A DNA stretch of 44,310 bases from an uncultured Victivallis sp. (lineage in GTDB: Bacteria; Verrucomicrobiota; Lentisphaeria; Victivallales; Victivallaceae): assembly GCA_944389935.1 (NCBI GenBank), contig CALXOE010000028.1, positions 1 through 44,310 on the forward strand, given 5' to 3'. Shown piece after piece: positions 17,102-25,564 of the stretch. The notes under the pieces were generated by a model. The model had not been told where the DNA came from and ran no database searches. It saw nothing but the letters and a program-made list of their open reading frames with translations. The stretch's first letter is position 1. Every line of letters starts with the position of its first letter. The translations under genes and the position numbers were made by a program.

Positions 17102-17241
17102 GAGGCGTTCCCGATTCGCCCTGCGGTTCAGAGGGCGAGACGCCTGATGGAAGTCTCGTGCAACGGTGAGGGGAGGGGATTGGGGAGTTCGGTCTGCAAT
17201 CGCTCCGAAAACCATGTGACAAGCCATCGGACGCAGTTCCG

Positions 17242-17280
17242 AAAAAAACGGCCGGGCGCTGTTTTGTCGCGGCCCGGCCG
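17242..17280 (-). terminator. Rho-independent terminator of the phosphatidylserine decarboxylase gene
   Basis: On the minus strand a 9-bp GC stem CGGCCGGGC / GCCCGGCCG (17249-17257, 17272-17280) is followed by seven T residues (17242-17248). It lies 14 bases after the decarboxylase stop and also closes the convergent glycan operon. Confidence 0.85.
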
Positions 17281-17293
17281 GAATCGGAAGTGG

Positions 17294-18565
17294 TTACTTC
17301 TTGTGCGGTTTCACTGTGGCGATGCGCGCGTTGATGTTGATGTTGGAACTTTCCAGCCCCGGCGTCTGCCCATTCAGGTCGAATTCGATATCCACCTCCG
17401 GCCGGAAGATCAGACAGTGCGTCGATCCTCCGAAATGGAACATGCCGGTCTCCTGGCCTTTCTTAATGTGCTGCCCCTCATAGACGGTGATTTCGCAGGT
17501 GGAGACCTCCGCCATCCCGATGGCGACGAAGCACATGAGGCCGATGTCCGGATTGTCCGCCTCAATGTAGATGACCGCGCGCGTGGCGATTTCAGAGATG
17601 TACCCCTGCGAATCGTTCGGTGCGAGCGGATCATAACCGACGCTGCGGGTTTCCGAGTAATAGGTGCCGGGAATGACACAGGTTTTGACCACGCGCCCTG
17701 AGACCGGCGCATGCCAGCGGTGGTAGGTCAGAGCGCTCAGAAACGCCTGATAAACCGTTCCGCCGACAAACCGCCTGGCCCACGGATCGTCGTTGAGCAT
17801 GAATCTCAGCGCGTAAGGCTGTGCTTTGATCCAGAAACGGTCGAGAAGCTGGACATTGCGGGCGATGGCGAACGGTGCTGATTCGCACGCATTGACGATC
17901 ACTGCGTCATCGTCCGGTTCGGCGACGGGGCGGATTCCCTCCCGGAATTCGCGCACGAAGAAATCATCCCACGAACGGAAGCCGTAATGAGGCTTGGAGG
18001 GGTCGCAGACAAACTCTTCCGCAAAGTTCGGCAGCATTTTTTGCGCGTCCTCTCCGAACCAGCCGTTTTTCGGGTCGTCGTTCAGAACGTAAGTGCTTTC
18101 CGGAGAACGCAGGAAAGTCCCCCAGGCGTCGAGGATTGCCTTGATGTGGACGTTGACCTTATCGTCGATGAATCCGGCCCAGCCGCCGGAAGTCGCCATC
18201 GACCAGTTCAGGATCGCATTGAACGGAAAACCCACAAAGCCCGTTTCGTCGAAACTCGGCGCATGCGTCAGAATGACGTTGAAGAGACGCAGCATGTGCT
18301 GGTAGTCGCGCACCTGCGGCAGATCCGGCAGCGCCTTGCTCTTGTCCGCCGGAACTTCATCGAACATCTGGTTGAAGAACATGTAGGCTTTGGCATCGTT
18401 TTCGATGAAGTTCTTGAGGTTTTCCACGACCGGGAGCAGTGGTCCGGTGTCTTTCTCCGCCTTGGCCATGATTTTCTTCATCCAGGCCACGAGAGTTTCC
18501 CGGTCGCGCGGCATCCATTTCCCGGCGGCAAACGTCTTGTTGATGGGTTTGACTGCGCTGCTCAT
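17294..18565 (-). CDS. Phosphatidylserine decarboxylase family protein
   Basis: A 423-residue pyruvoyl enzyme that turns phosphatidylserine into phosphatidylethanolamine. The first 180 residues match the PSDC-type N-terminal domain found in long homologues (MPRDRETLVAWMKKI, GWAGFIDDKVNVHIKAILDAWG). YHRWHAPVSGRV contains the conserved His of the decarboxylase fold, and FHFGGSTHC is the self-cleavage site, Gly-Ser, giving the pyruvoyl group. ATG 18565 follows GGGAGGAG; the longer open frame upstream is leader. No hydrophobic anchor is obvious. A PmtA-like methyltransferase that could use its product lies at 22222. Alternative: a family member acting on another substrate, since long PSD-like proteins are diverse. 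Confidence 0.85.
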   Translation of the reverse strand: MSSAVKPINKTFAAGKWMPRDRETLVAWMKKIMAKAEKDTGPLLPVVENLKNFIENDAKAYMFFNQMFDEVPADKSKALPDLPQVRDYQHMLRLFNVILTHAPSFDETGFVGFPFNAILNWSMATSGGWAGFIDDKVNVHIKAILDAWGTFLRSPESTYVLNDDPKNGWFGEDAQKMLPNFAEEFVCDPSKPHYGFRSWDDFFVREFREGIRPVAEPDDDAVIVNACESAPFAIARNVQLLDRFWIKAQPYALRFMLNDDPWARRFVGGTVYQAFLSALTYHRWHAPVSGRVVKTCVIPGTYYSETRSVGYDPLAPNDSQGYISEIATRAVIYIEADNPDIGLMCFVAIGMAEVSTCEITVYEGQHIKKGQETGMFHFGGSTHCLIFRPEVDIEFDLNGQTPGLESSNININARIATVKPHKK

Positions 18566-18694
18566 GATACAACTCCTCCCTTGTTTTTCGGGCGGCACAA
18601 ACCACAGGAACATGCCGAACTGCAGCCGCGCCGTCCAGGTTTCCTTCTGCGAATCCGAGAGTTCGGATTCTTTCCTCTCCTTCTTCTTAAACGG

Positions 18695-18722
18695 ACTATA
18701 GCACCGGGAAATGAAAATACAA
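18695..18722 (-). promoter_or_regulatory. Putative promoter of the phosphatidylserine decarboxylase gene
   Basis: Minus-strand TTGTAT (18717-18722), 16-base spacer, TATAGT (18695-18700). The leader to the ATG at 18565 would be about 120 bases. Confidence 0.5.
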
Positions 18723-18729
18723 GATCGGA

Positions 18730-18758
18730 TTGAAAAAAAATGCATCCGGGTGTATATT
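18730..18758 (+). promoter_or_regulatory. Putative promoter of the ArnT-like pair
   Basis: Plus-strand TTGAAA (18730-18735), 17-base spacer, TATATT (18753-18758). It diverges back to back from the decarboxylase promoter, with only seven bases between the two -35 boxes, so both could be controlled together. Confidence 0.55.
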
Positions 18759-18841
18759 TATCAACTGATTTGATCGATTGCACAACTGAAACAGAAACAT
18801 TGGACTTCAGCTGGGATATTGAGCGTTCCCCGGGTGGGACG

Positions 18842-20530
18842 ATGAAACGGAGAAATTTGGAATTTATGAAAAAATATTACCCGTTTCTGGTGGTGTTCTG
18901 CCTGGTGCTGCTCTATCTCGCGGCGATCTGGCTGCGTCCGCCGTTTCACCCGGGGGAGACGCGCGAACTTGAGATCGCGCGCGAAATCGCTTCCGGCAAT
19001 GATTGGATTCCGCGCCTGAACGGATTCCCCTGCCATGAAACGCCGCTTCTCGGAGTTCTGGTCAACGGCTTGTTCATGAAATGGTTCGGCGAGACGCCCG
19101 GGGCGGCCCGTCTGCCGGGGGCGCTGGTGACGCTCGCTTCGGCCGGACTGCTCTACTGGCTCTGCCGCCGTTCCGGAGAGGAACGGGGCGGTCGGGTCGC
19201 CGCGGTGATTTTTCTGCTCTCCGGGCTGGTGTTCCTGGGGGGAACATGGGGGATGGCCGGTGCGCTGTTCCGTTTTTCCTTTCTGCTGACGATGACGATG
19301 TTCTTTTTCGCCTGCCGGGAGAAGTTGCTCCTGAGGCGGTTCGGTCTGCTCACTTTTGCCGGGTTCGGCATGGGGATGGCGATTCTCTCCGGAGGATTTC
19401 CCGGGGTTGTTCTTCCTTTGGCGACACTGGTGCTGTTCCTCCTCTGGCAGAACGAGTGGAAACGGATCTTCACACTGCCGTGGATTCCGTTGATTTGGGC
19501 TTTCGTGATTGCCGGACCGACCGGGGTTGCGGCTTCTCTCCAGAATTCCGGGGAGCCGCTGGGGTTTCTGCTGATGAATGCCCCCGTTGCAGAGGCGTCA
19601 TTCTGGCTGGCGCTGCCGATCGTGATCGCCGGTGCGCTGCCGTGGATTCTGTTCCTGCCGGGGGTGATCGCCGGATACCGGGGACATTGCGGGGAGGCGT
19701 TCCGCACGCCGCTGCTGCGGTACGCAGTCTGCATGGGGGGAGCGGGGGGCGTTCTGCTTGCTTTCTCCGTGACGGGGTGGAGCTCGGCTCCGGTGCTGCT
19801 GCCGTGCTTCCCCGCGTTCGCGATTCTGTTCGCATGGGGGCTGGTGCGCTATGCGCAGAGCGGAAAACTTTTCCGGGAAACCGACCGGGTGCTGCGGCTG
19901 ATTCTCTTCTGCGGGATTCCTGCACTTGTCGTCTTGTTTGCGATTCAGGTATTCAACCGCTGGCTGCCGGGGCGGGTTCCGGCGGAACTGCTGCTCTACC
20001 GTTCGGGGGAGAATTTCTATTTTCCGGTTTTCGCCGCGATGGTGTTCCTGATCTGGGTCGGAATGGCGCTGGGAACGCGGGAGGCGTGGGCGAAGTTCGC
20101 CTGTTTCTGCGTTGCGGTCGGGTTTATTTTCCTCGCCCATCCGGCTCTGCTGCCGCCGCATCTGATTGTCGACAGGACGCCGGTGGATTTCATCGTTCGC
20201 GAGTCGCGGAGAGCTTTGACGCCGGAGACGCTGGTTCTGGCGGACAGCGGTATGGCTTCCGCCACAGCCTGGGCATTGCGGAGGGCCGACATCGGCATTT
20301 ACGGGAACCCGGGCGAGTTTGCCGCCGGGATGGAGTCGGCGGGCCCGGGGCGGTTCTATTCGCAGGACCGGCTTGCCGCCATCATCCAAAGCGGTGTACA
20401 GCCGGTTCTCATCGTCACGGACTCGGAGAAACTCGTGCGGGAAATGCCCGCCGCACTTGAGAAGTCTTATCGCCGTCGCGGCGGATTGTTCATCGTCCAT
20501 TACCGGAAACAGGGAGAAGCAAATCTGTGA
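18842..20530 (+). CDS. ArnT/PMT-like membrane glycosyltransferase, copy 1
   Basis: A 562-residue polytopic protein of the GT-C class. Soon after the first transmembrane helix comes RPPFHPGETRELEIAREI, the periplasmic loop whose Glu/Asp is catalytic in ArnT and protein O-mannosyltransferases; RLNGFPCHETPLLGVL follows as in the family (usual form K-P-P-L). About eleven further helices follow, with a soluble tail. It transfers a sugar from a polyprenyl-phosphate donor to lipid A, protein or another envelope acceptor. Start 18842 has GGTGGGA upstream; 18866 is an alternative. The next gene is a paralogue overlapping by four bases. In this copy the usual Asp of the loop (PDE) reads PGE. Confidence 0.82.
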   Translation: MKRRNLEFMKKYYPFLVVFCLVLLYLAAIWLRPPFHPGETRELEIAREIASGNDWIPRLNGFPCHETPLLGVLVNGLFMKWFGETPGAARLPGALVTLASAGLLYWLCRRSGEERGGRVAAVIFLLSGLVFLGGTWGMAGALFRFSFLLTMTMFFFACREKLLLRRFGLLTFAGFGMGMAILSGGFPGVVLPLATLVLFLLWQNEWKRIFTLPWIPLIWAFVIAGPTGVAASLQNSGEPLGFLLMNAPVAEASFWLALPIVIAGALPWILFLPGVIAGYRGHCGEAFRTPLLRYAVCMGGAGGVLLAFSVTGWSSAPVLLPCFPAFAILFAWGLVRYAQSGKLFRETDRVLRLILFCGIPALVVLFAIQVFNRWLPGRVPAELLLYRSGENFYFPVFAAMVFLIWVGMALGTREAWAKFACFCVAVGFIFLAHPALLPPHLIVDRTPVDFIVRESRRALTPETLVLADSGMASATAWALRRADIGIYGNPGEFAAGMESAGPGRFYSQDRLAAIIQSGVQPVLIVTDSEKLVREMPAALEKSYRRRGGLFIVHYRKQGEANL

Positions 20531-22200
20531 AATATTATGCTCTGGTCGCGTTGTTTTTTGTTGTCGCCTATCTGATTCCGCTCGGAGGGCGTCCGCTGGT
20601 GTCGCCGGATGAATTCCGTTACGCGGAGATCCCGCGTGAAATGATCGATTCCGGGGACTATGTGCTGCCGCATCTGATGAACATGCGCTATTTTGAGAAA
20701 CCGGTGATGGGGTATTGGCTGACTGCGGCGAGTTTCGAGGTATTCGGGCAGAACGCTTTCGCGTTACGGTTGCCGTCCGCGCTCGGGGCGGGACTGGCGG
20801 CGCTGCTCATCGCACTGCTGATCCGGCAGACGTTGCGGGATGACAAGACCGCGGCACTCGGCGCGCTGCTGTTTCTCACTTGCGGACTCGTCTACGGAAT
20901 CGGCACGTTTGCGGTGCTGGACAGCCAGTTGACCGGGTTGGTGACCGGAGTTTCCTGCGCAGCGTTTCTGGCGGCGATGGAGCCGAAATTCACCCGCCGC
21001 AAGGTGGCGCTTCTGGTGATCTGCGGAGCGTTTGCCGCGTTTGCATTCATGACAAAAGGGTTTCTCGCATTTGTCGTGCCGGGGCTGGCGATGTTCGGCT
21101 TTCTGCTGTGGGAGAGGCGCTGGAAAGAGTTCCTCATTCTGCCGTGGATCCCGCTTGTGACTGCGCTGATTCTGATCGCGCCGTGGGCGCTCGCCGTGCA
21201 TCGGGCGGACGGGGATTACTGGAGATATTTCGTTGTGGTGGAACACCTTCAGCGTTTCTTGTCCGACAGCGGCGAGCAGCATCCGGAACCGTTCTGGTTT
21301 CTGATTCCGTTTCTGGTCGGGGGAGCGTTTCCGGCGGCGTTTCTGCTTTCCGCCGCGATTCCGGGAATCCGGGCGGAGCGCAAGACTTTTTTCCGGCAGC
21401 CGCTCTACCGGTTCGCGCTTTGCGCGGTGGTGCTGCCGTTCGTATTTTTTTCGATTTCCAGCGGAAAACTTGCGACGTACATTCTGCCGTGTTTCCCGTT
21501 TCTGGCGGTGCTTGGTGCCGGTGGGGTTGCGGCCTATTTTCGGACAGGCGGTCCCTATCGCGCGTTCCATCTGGTGATGTCGATCTGGGGAGCGCTGCTG
21601 GCGATCGCCGGAATCGGTGTCCTGGTGATTGCGGTCGGAAACCTGATTCCGCAGTTTTCATCAGTCCGGATCATCGTCGGACTGCTCGGAATCTGCGGCG
21701 CAATTTCCGGCGGACTGCTGCTGTTCAGTTGGAAATATATCTGGCGGACCCGGTTTTATCTGTTTTTTGCGGGGATCGGGCTGGTTCTCATGATCGGCGG
21801 CTGGGCGATCACCCCGGAACTGCTCGACAGCAAGACCCCGGAATCCGCGCTCAGGGAGCTGCCCGGAAAGCTCAATTATGATCCGTCACAGGCTGTTCTG
21901 CTCACGCATCCGAGCATGATTCATGCGATCGGGTGGGTCTATCACCGGCCCGATGCACGGCTGTACAGCTCCGAAGGGGAGTTCTGGTATGGCATCGACC
22001 GCGCGATTGAAGCTGGAGAAACCCCGATCCGGATGGATCGCGAGGAGTTGGTCGAGTTGCTGAATCGATCGGATCGACCGGATGTAGTCATGATCTATCG
22101 CGGGGAAAAGGATCGGCAATTCCCCGTCGAGCTGGAGTATCGTTCCGCAGTGGTTAACGATGTTCGTGCATTTGTATTCCCGCCTGCTCCGGCGGAGTGA
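20527..22200 (+). CDS. ArnT/PMT-like membrane glycosyltransferase, copy 2
   Basis: A 557-residue paralogue of the preceding protein. Here the loop is canonical: RPLVSPDEFRYAEIPREM, with the ArnT-type catalytic Asp-Glu, and MRYFEKPVMGYWLTAASFEVFG matches the family's EKPP(L/M)xYW block. Eleven or so transmembrane helices and a C-terminal soluble domain follow. The start is GTG at 20527, inside a GTGA overlap with the stop of copy 1, so translation is coupled. Such enzymes add aminoarabinose or other sugars to lipid A or glycans at the periplasmic face. Acceptor unknown. Confidence 0.86.
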   Translation: MKYYALVALFFVVAYLIPLGGRPLVSPDEFRYAEIPREMIDSGDYVLPHLMNMRYFEKPVMGYWLTAASFEVFGQNAFALRLPSALGAGLAALLIALLIRQTLRDDKTAALGALLFLTCGLVYGIGTFAVLDSQLTGLVTGVSCAAFLAAMEPKFTRRKVALLVICGAFAAFAFMTKGFLAFVVPGLAMFGFLLWERRWKEFLILPWIPLVTALILIAPWALAVHRADGDYWRYFVVVEHLQRFLSDSGEQHPEPFWFLIPFLVGGAFPAAFLLSAAIPGIRAERKTFFRQPLYRFALCAVVLPFVFFSISSGKLATYILPCFPFLAVLGAGGVAAYFRTGGPYRAFHLVMSIWGALLAIAGIGVLVIAVGNLIPQFSSVRIIVGLLGICGAISGGLLLFSWKYIWRTRFYLFFAGIGLVLMIGGWAITPELLDSKTPESALRELPGKLNYDPSQAVLLTHPSMIHAIGWVYHRPDARLYSSEGEFWYGIDRAIEAGETPIRMDREELVELLNRSDRPDVVMIYRGEKDRQFPVELEYRSAVVNDVRAFVFPPAPAE

Positions 22201-22221
22201 GAATTGATAGAAGGATCGCAA

Positions 22222-22797
22222 ATGAGCAAGAATGTTTTATTCAGGCGGTTTTTGAGAAATCCGGTGCAGGTGGGGGCGCTGTGTCCCTCTTCGCGGGGAC
22301 TCTGCCGCATGATGGTGTCGCACGTGGGGATGGAGTCGGCCGGCGTGATTGTCGAACTCGGACCCGGCACCGGCGTCATCACCCGGGAGATCGTCCGGAA
22401 AATGCCGGAGAACGCCAGATTGATCGCCATCGAACTCGACGAGGCGTTGTGCGGTCTGCTCCGGCAGCAGTTTCCGGAAATTACCGTCTGCAATGATTCC
22501 GCCGCCGGAATCGGCGACATCCTCAAACGCTATTCCCTGCCGAATCCGGAGGTCGTGATCTCCGGGCTGCCGTGGGCGAATTTCACGCCGAAACTCCAGC
22601 GCAGCATCCTCTGTTCCGTCGCGGAGCATATCGCTCCGGGGGGGTATTTCGCCACGTTTGCGTATCTGCAGGGCTTGATGTTTCCGACCGGGCAGCGCTT
22701 CCGCAAGCTCCTCGGTGAAGTCTTTTCCGAGGTGCAGACCAGTCCCGTCATCTGGAAGAATCTTCCTCCCGCTTTCGTCTACCGTTGCCGGAAGTGA
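22222..22797 (+). CDS. PmtA-like SAM-dependent phospholipid methyltransferase
   Basis: A 191-residue class I methyltransferase. FLRNPVQVGALCPSSRGLCR is the amphipathic opening typical of rhizobial PmtA-type enzymes; VIVELGPGTGVITREI is the SAM-binding motif I, and AIELDEALCGLL is motif II. SGLPWANFT is the motif IV equivalent. PmtA methylates phosphatidylethanolamine towards phosphatidylcholine; a KsgA-type rRNA dimethylase is excluded by length and by the opening. The ATG at 22222 with AAGGA is preferred to TTG at 22204. Probably the last gene of the ArnT-like operon. The real substrate may be another envelope lipid. Confidence 0.75.
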   Translation: MSKNVLFRRFLRNPVQVGALCPSSRGLCRMMVSHVGMESAGVIVELGPGTGVITREIVRKMPENARLIAIELDEALCGLLRQQFPEITVCNDSAAGIGDILKRYSLPNPEVVISGLPWANFTPKLQRSILCSVAEHIAPGGYFATFAYLQGLMFPTGQRFRKLLGEVFSEVQTSPVIWKNLPPAFVYRCRK

Positions 22798-22803
22798 ATC
22801 ATT

Positions 22804-22872
22804 TGTTGATAAGTCCGGTTTTCCTGTTGATAACTTTCCGGAAAGTTCCGATCCGCAGGGGAGTTATTAACA
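22804..22872. promoter_or_regulatory. Cluster of DnaA-box-like words and a 16-bp palindrome
   Basis: TGTTGATAA (reverse of TTATCAACA, one change from the TTATCCACA DnaA box) occurs at 22804-22812 and 22825-22833, and TTATTAACA at 22864-22872. Between them AACTTTCCGGAAAGTT (22832-22847) is a perfect palindrome. The TTATTAACAAC word recurs at 37813 upstream of dnaA. It lies between convergent genes. Whether DnaA binds is inference. Confidence 0.4.
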
Positions 22873-22892
22873 ACCTGTCAACAACATGATAA

Positions 22893-22930
22893 CAGCCCGG
22901 CCGCGGAGGATCTCTCCGTCAGCCGGGCTG
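22893..22930. terminator. Strong stem-loop between convergent genes
   Basis: Arms CAGCCCGGC (22893-22901) and GCCGGGCTG (22922-22930) pair perfectly, with an inner CGGAG/CTCCG stem. No long U-tract follows on either strand, but its position 20 bases after the M48 peptidase stop and 95 bases after the methyltransferase stop suits a bidirectional terminator. Confidence 0.6.
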
Positions 22931-22949
22931 ATTGCCTGAAAATCATTGT

Positions 22950-23753
22950 TCAGCGATAGCTTTGACCCGTGCCGAGCTGCTTTGATTTTCGATACTCGGT
23001 CTGAGCCTCGGCGAGCGCCTCGCGCAGTTGTTCGAGCCGCTTTTCTCCGTCCGGGTGAGTCGAAAGAAACTCGCCGACTACGCCGACCTGATTGAGTTTG
23101 CTGAACTTCTCCCAGAATGTCAGCGCCGCCCGGGGATCATATCCCGCCCGCGCCATCAACAGCAACCCGAGATAATCGGCTTCGAGCTCCTGCGTGCGGC
23201 TGTACGGGAGCATCGCGAGGAGATTGCTGGTCGTCTGATAGGCCGGCGTCCAATCCTGTCCGAGTGCAAGTTCCACGAGCACCCCGCCGCATGCCTGAAG
23301 AACGGACTGGCTGCTGCGTTCCATGCTGTGCCGGGCGAGGGCGTGAGCGACTTCGTGACCGACTACGGTCGCGAGCTCGGCATCGTTGTCGAAGAGCTGG
23401 AACAAACTTGAGTAGACCGCAACCTTGCCGCCGGGCAGAGCAAAAGCATTCGCTTCGCTCGACTCAAAAACAACGAACTCCCAATCGTAGGAGGGTTTGT
23501 TCGCAGCTGCGGCGATGTTGCGGCCGACCCGCTGCAATGCGGCGTTGCTGGTCGCATTCGTTGAAACTTTCTCCTGGGCCTTGACCTGCTGCCACGCCTC
23601 CGCTCCGGCGGTGATGTCGGTATTTTCATCGTAAAACATGAGCTGCGTCCGTCCCGTGTAAGGCGCCGAGACGCAGCCCGCGAGAATGAGCAGAGCTGTC
23701 GCGGAGACAAACCCCGCGCAGATCCGCCTTGCGCACGCAGGAAGATTCCGCAT
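22950..23753 (-). CDS. M48-family zinc metallopeptidase lipoprotein
   Basis: A 267-residue envelope protease. After a signal peptide the lipobox LILAGC sets a lipid-modified Cys. The catalytic zinc motif is HEVAHALARH, with the third ligand in ELEADYLGLLLM; AFALPGGKVAVYSSLF is the usual edge strand. It resembles LoiP/YcaL-type small M48 peptidases of the outer membrane, which degrade misfolded envelope proteins, and lacks the TPR domain of BepA. The ATG at 23753 follows AGAGGA; the frame's TTG at 23771 is not needed. It begins 15 bases after paaK and ends the long nusA operon-like run. Confidence 0.88.
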   Translation of the reverse strand: MRNLPACARRICAGFVSATALLILAGCVSAPYTGRTQLMFYDENTDITAGAEAWQQVKAQEKVSTNATSNAALQRVGRNIAAAANKPSYDWEFVVFESSEANAFALPGGKVAVYSSLFQLFDNDAELATVVGHEVAHALARHSMERSSQSVLQACGGVLVELALGQDWTPAYQTTSNLLAMLPYSRTQELEADYLGLLLMARAGYDPRAALTFWEKFSKLNQVGVVGEFLSTHPDGEKRLEQLREALAEAQTEYRKSKQLGTGQSYR

Positions 23754-23767
23754 GGAAATTCCTCTCT

Positions 23768-25090
23768 TCAATCGTTGAGCTTGCGATTGTCGATCACTCG
23801 TTTCGCCTTGCCGGTGAAACGCTCGAGCGTGTTGGGCTCGACAAGTTCGATGTTGAAGTGAAGTCCCGTGATGGCGGTGACTTCACGCCCGATCCGGTCG
23901 CGCAGCTTGTGCATCGCCTCCATCTTGTCGGAGAAATCCTGCTGCCGGATTTCGACTTTGATCGAGGCTTCGTCGAGGTTGCCCGGGCGCGACAGTTCGA
24001 TCATGAAGTGCGGCGCAGTTCCGTCCACGCGCAGCAGCGCCTCCTCGATCTGGGTCGGGAAGACATTCACGCCGCGGATGATCATCATATCATCCGAACG
24101 GCCGCGGATACGGCTCATGCGGCGGGTCGTACGTCCGCAGGCACACGGGCCGCTCTCAATGCGTGCAAGGTCACGGGTCCGGTAGCGGATGATCGGGCAC
24201 GCCTCTTTGTTGAGGCTCGTGATGACCAGTTCGCCCTGTTCCCCCTCTGCGACCGGTTTGAGCGTCTCGGGATTGAGGCACTCCACGAGGAACTGGTCCT
24301 CCTGAATGTGCATGCCGCAGCGCGCCGCGCATTCGCCGGAGACGCCGGGCCCGATGATTTCAGAGAGTCCGTAGTTGTTGAACGCCCGGATCCCGAGTTC
24401 CTCCTCGATTCCGGCGCGCATCTCCTCGGTCCACGGTTCGCCGCCGAGGTGGGCGTAACGCAGCGCGAGCTTGTTTTTCTTGCCCATAGCGGTGATTGTT
24501 TCGGCGAGATTCAGCGCGTAGGAGGGCGTGCAGATCAGAGTGTTGATCCCCGCGTCTTCGAGCAGCAGAATCTGCCGCTGTGTGTTTCCGCTCGAGGCCG
24601 GAAGCACGGCGGCTCCCACCCGTTCGATTCCCGCATGAAGTCCGAAGCCGCCCGTGAAGAGTCCGTAACCGAACGACACCTGTACGAGCTGGTCCGGCGT
24701 GAGTCCCCCCGCCACGAGAAAACGCGCGCACAGATCCGCCCAGAGATTCAGGTCATTCCGGGTGTACCCGACGAAAGTCGGTTTGCCGGTGGTTCCGCTC
24801 GAGGCGTGAATGCGTGCGAGCTCCGCGCGCGGCACCGCGAAAAATCCGAACGGATACGCATCGCGCAGATCCTGTTTGGTCGTGAACGGCAGGCGGCGCA
24901 GGTCAGCCGCCGAACGAATCGATTCCGGCGTGATCTTCAACTCTTCAAACTTCTGGCGGTAAAACGGAATTTTCCCCGCCCGTTCCACGGTGCGGCGAAG
25001 TCCGGCGGCCTGCAGCTTCGCGCGTTCACCGCGCTCCATGCACTCCGCCGCCGGATCGAAAATCCGATTGGGTACTACGAACTCTGACAT
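23768..25090 (-). CDS. paaK: Phenylacetate-CoA ligase family AMP-forming enzyme
   Basis: A 440-residue adenylate-forming ligase that makes aryl-CoA from aryl acetate, ATP and CoA. Visible landmarks are LPFTTKQDLRDAYPFG, the P-loop HASSGTTGKPTFVGYT, FNNYGLSEIIGPG, IRYRTRDL and the hinge RIRGRSDDMMIIRGVNVFP. The closing Lys lies in the tail (RFTGKAKRVIDNR). Length is normal. It stands after iorAB and an ACT gene, a common anaerobe arrangement: indolepyruvate oxidoreductase can make arylacetyl-CoA from aromatic 2-oxoacids, and the ligase run backwards could yield ATP and an aryl acetate. ATG 25090 is taken over GTG 25096. Confidence 0.9.
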   Translation of the reverse strand: MSEFVVPNRIFDPAAECMERGERAKLQAAGLRRTVERAGKIPFYRQKFEELKITPESIRSAADLRRLPFTTKQDLRDAYPFGFFAVPRAELARIHASSGTTGKPTFVGYTRNDLNLWADLCARFLVAGGLTPDQLVQVSFGYGLFTGGFGLHAGIERVGAAVLPASSGNTQRQILLLEDAGINTLICTPSYALNLAETITAMGKKNKLALRYAHLGGEPWTEEMRAGIEEELGIRAFNNYGLSEIIGPGVSGECAARCGMHIQEDQFLVECLNPETLKPVAEGEQGELVITSLNKEACPIIRYRTRDLARIESGPCACGRTTRRMSRIRGRSDDMMIIRGVNVFPTQIEEALLRVDGTAPHFMIELSRPGNLDEASIKVEIRQQDFSDKMEAMHKLRDRIGREVTAITGLHFNIELVEPNTLERFTGKAKRVIDNRKLND

Positions 25091-25117
25091 TTTCACTTCT
25101 TCTTCCAGATAAAATCG

Positions 25118-25546
25118 TTATCGGAACAGCTCCGACGCTTTGACCAGTTTGATCGGTTCATCTTTCAACAGCTCGATCGCATGGAGCGGGTCTTCAAAGC
25201 GGAAGACGATGACCGCCTTGTCGTCCATGCCGAACGTGAACGCATACATATACTCCACCGAGAGCTGATGGCGGTCGAGAATCGCGAGAATGTCGGCGAG
25301 CCCGCCCGGACGATCCGGAACCTCAAGCGCGAGCACATCCGTCACTTTCACGATGAAGCCGGCTTTCTCGAGCGCTTCCCGCGCCTGTTCATGCTCGGCG
25401 AGCAGCAGCCGCAGAATCCCGAACTGCTGCGTGTCGGCCAGCGAGAGCGTCCGGATCGAGAGATTGTTCTCTTTCAATACCTTGCAAACCGCGCTGAGGC
25501 TGCCCGGACGATTTTCCACGAACAATGACAACTGTTTGATCGGCAT
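25118..25546 (-). CDS. Tandem ACT-domain amino-acid-binding protein
   Basis: A 142-residue regulator-like protein made of two ACT domains: the first from QLSLFVENRPGSLSAVCKVL, the second from VLALEVPDRPGGLADILAIL. ACT domains bind amino acids, and stand-alone pairs of this kind are commonly found with paaK and ior genes in anaerobes. It probably senses an aromatic amino acid or aryl acid and modulates the neighbouring enzymes, but no DNA-binding domain is present. AAGGAGG precedes the ATG. The gaps of 18 and 27 bases to the adjoining genes fit an operon. Confidence 0.9.
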   Translation of the reverse strand: MPIKQLSLFVENRPGSLSAVCKVLKENNLSIRTLSLADTQQFGILRLLLAEHEQAREALEKAGFIVKVTDVLALEVPDRPGGLADILAILDRHQLSVEYMYAFTFGMDDKAVIVFRFEDPLHAIELLKDEPIKLVKASELFR

Positions 25547-25564
25547 GATTTCCTCCTTGCTGGT

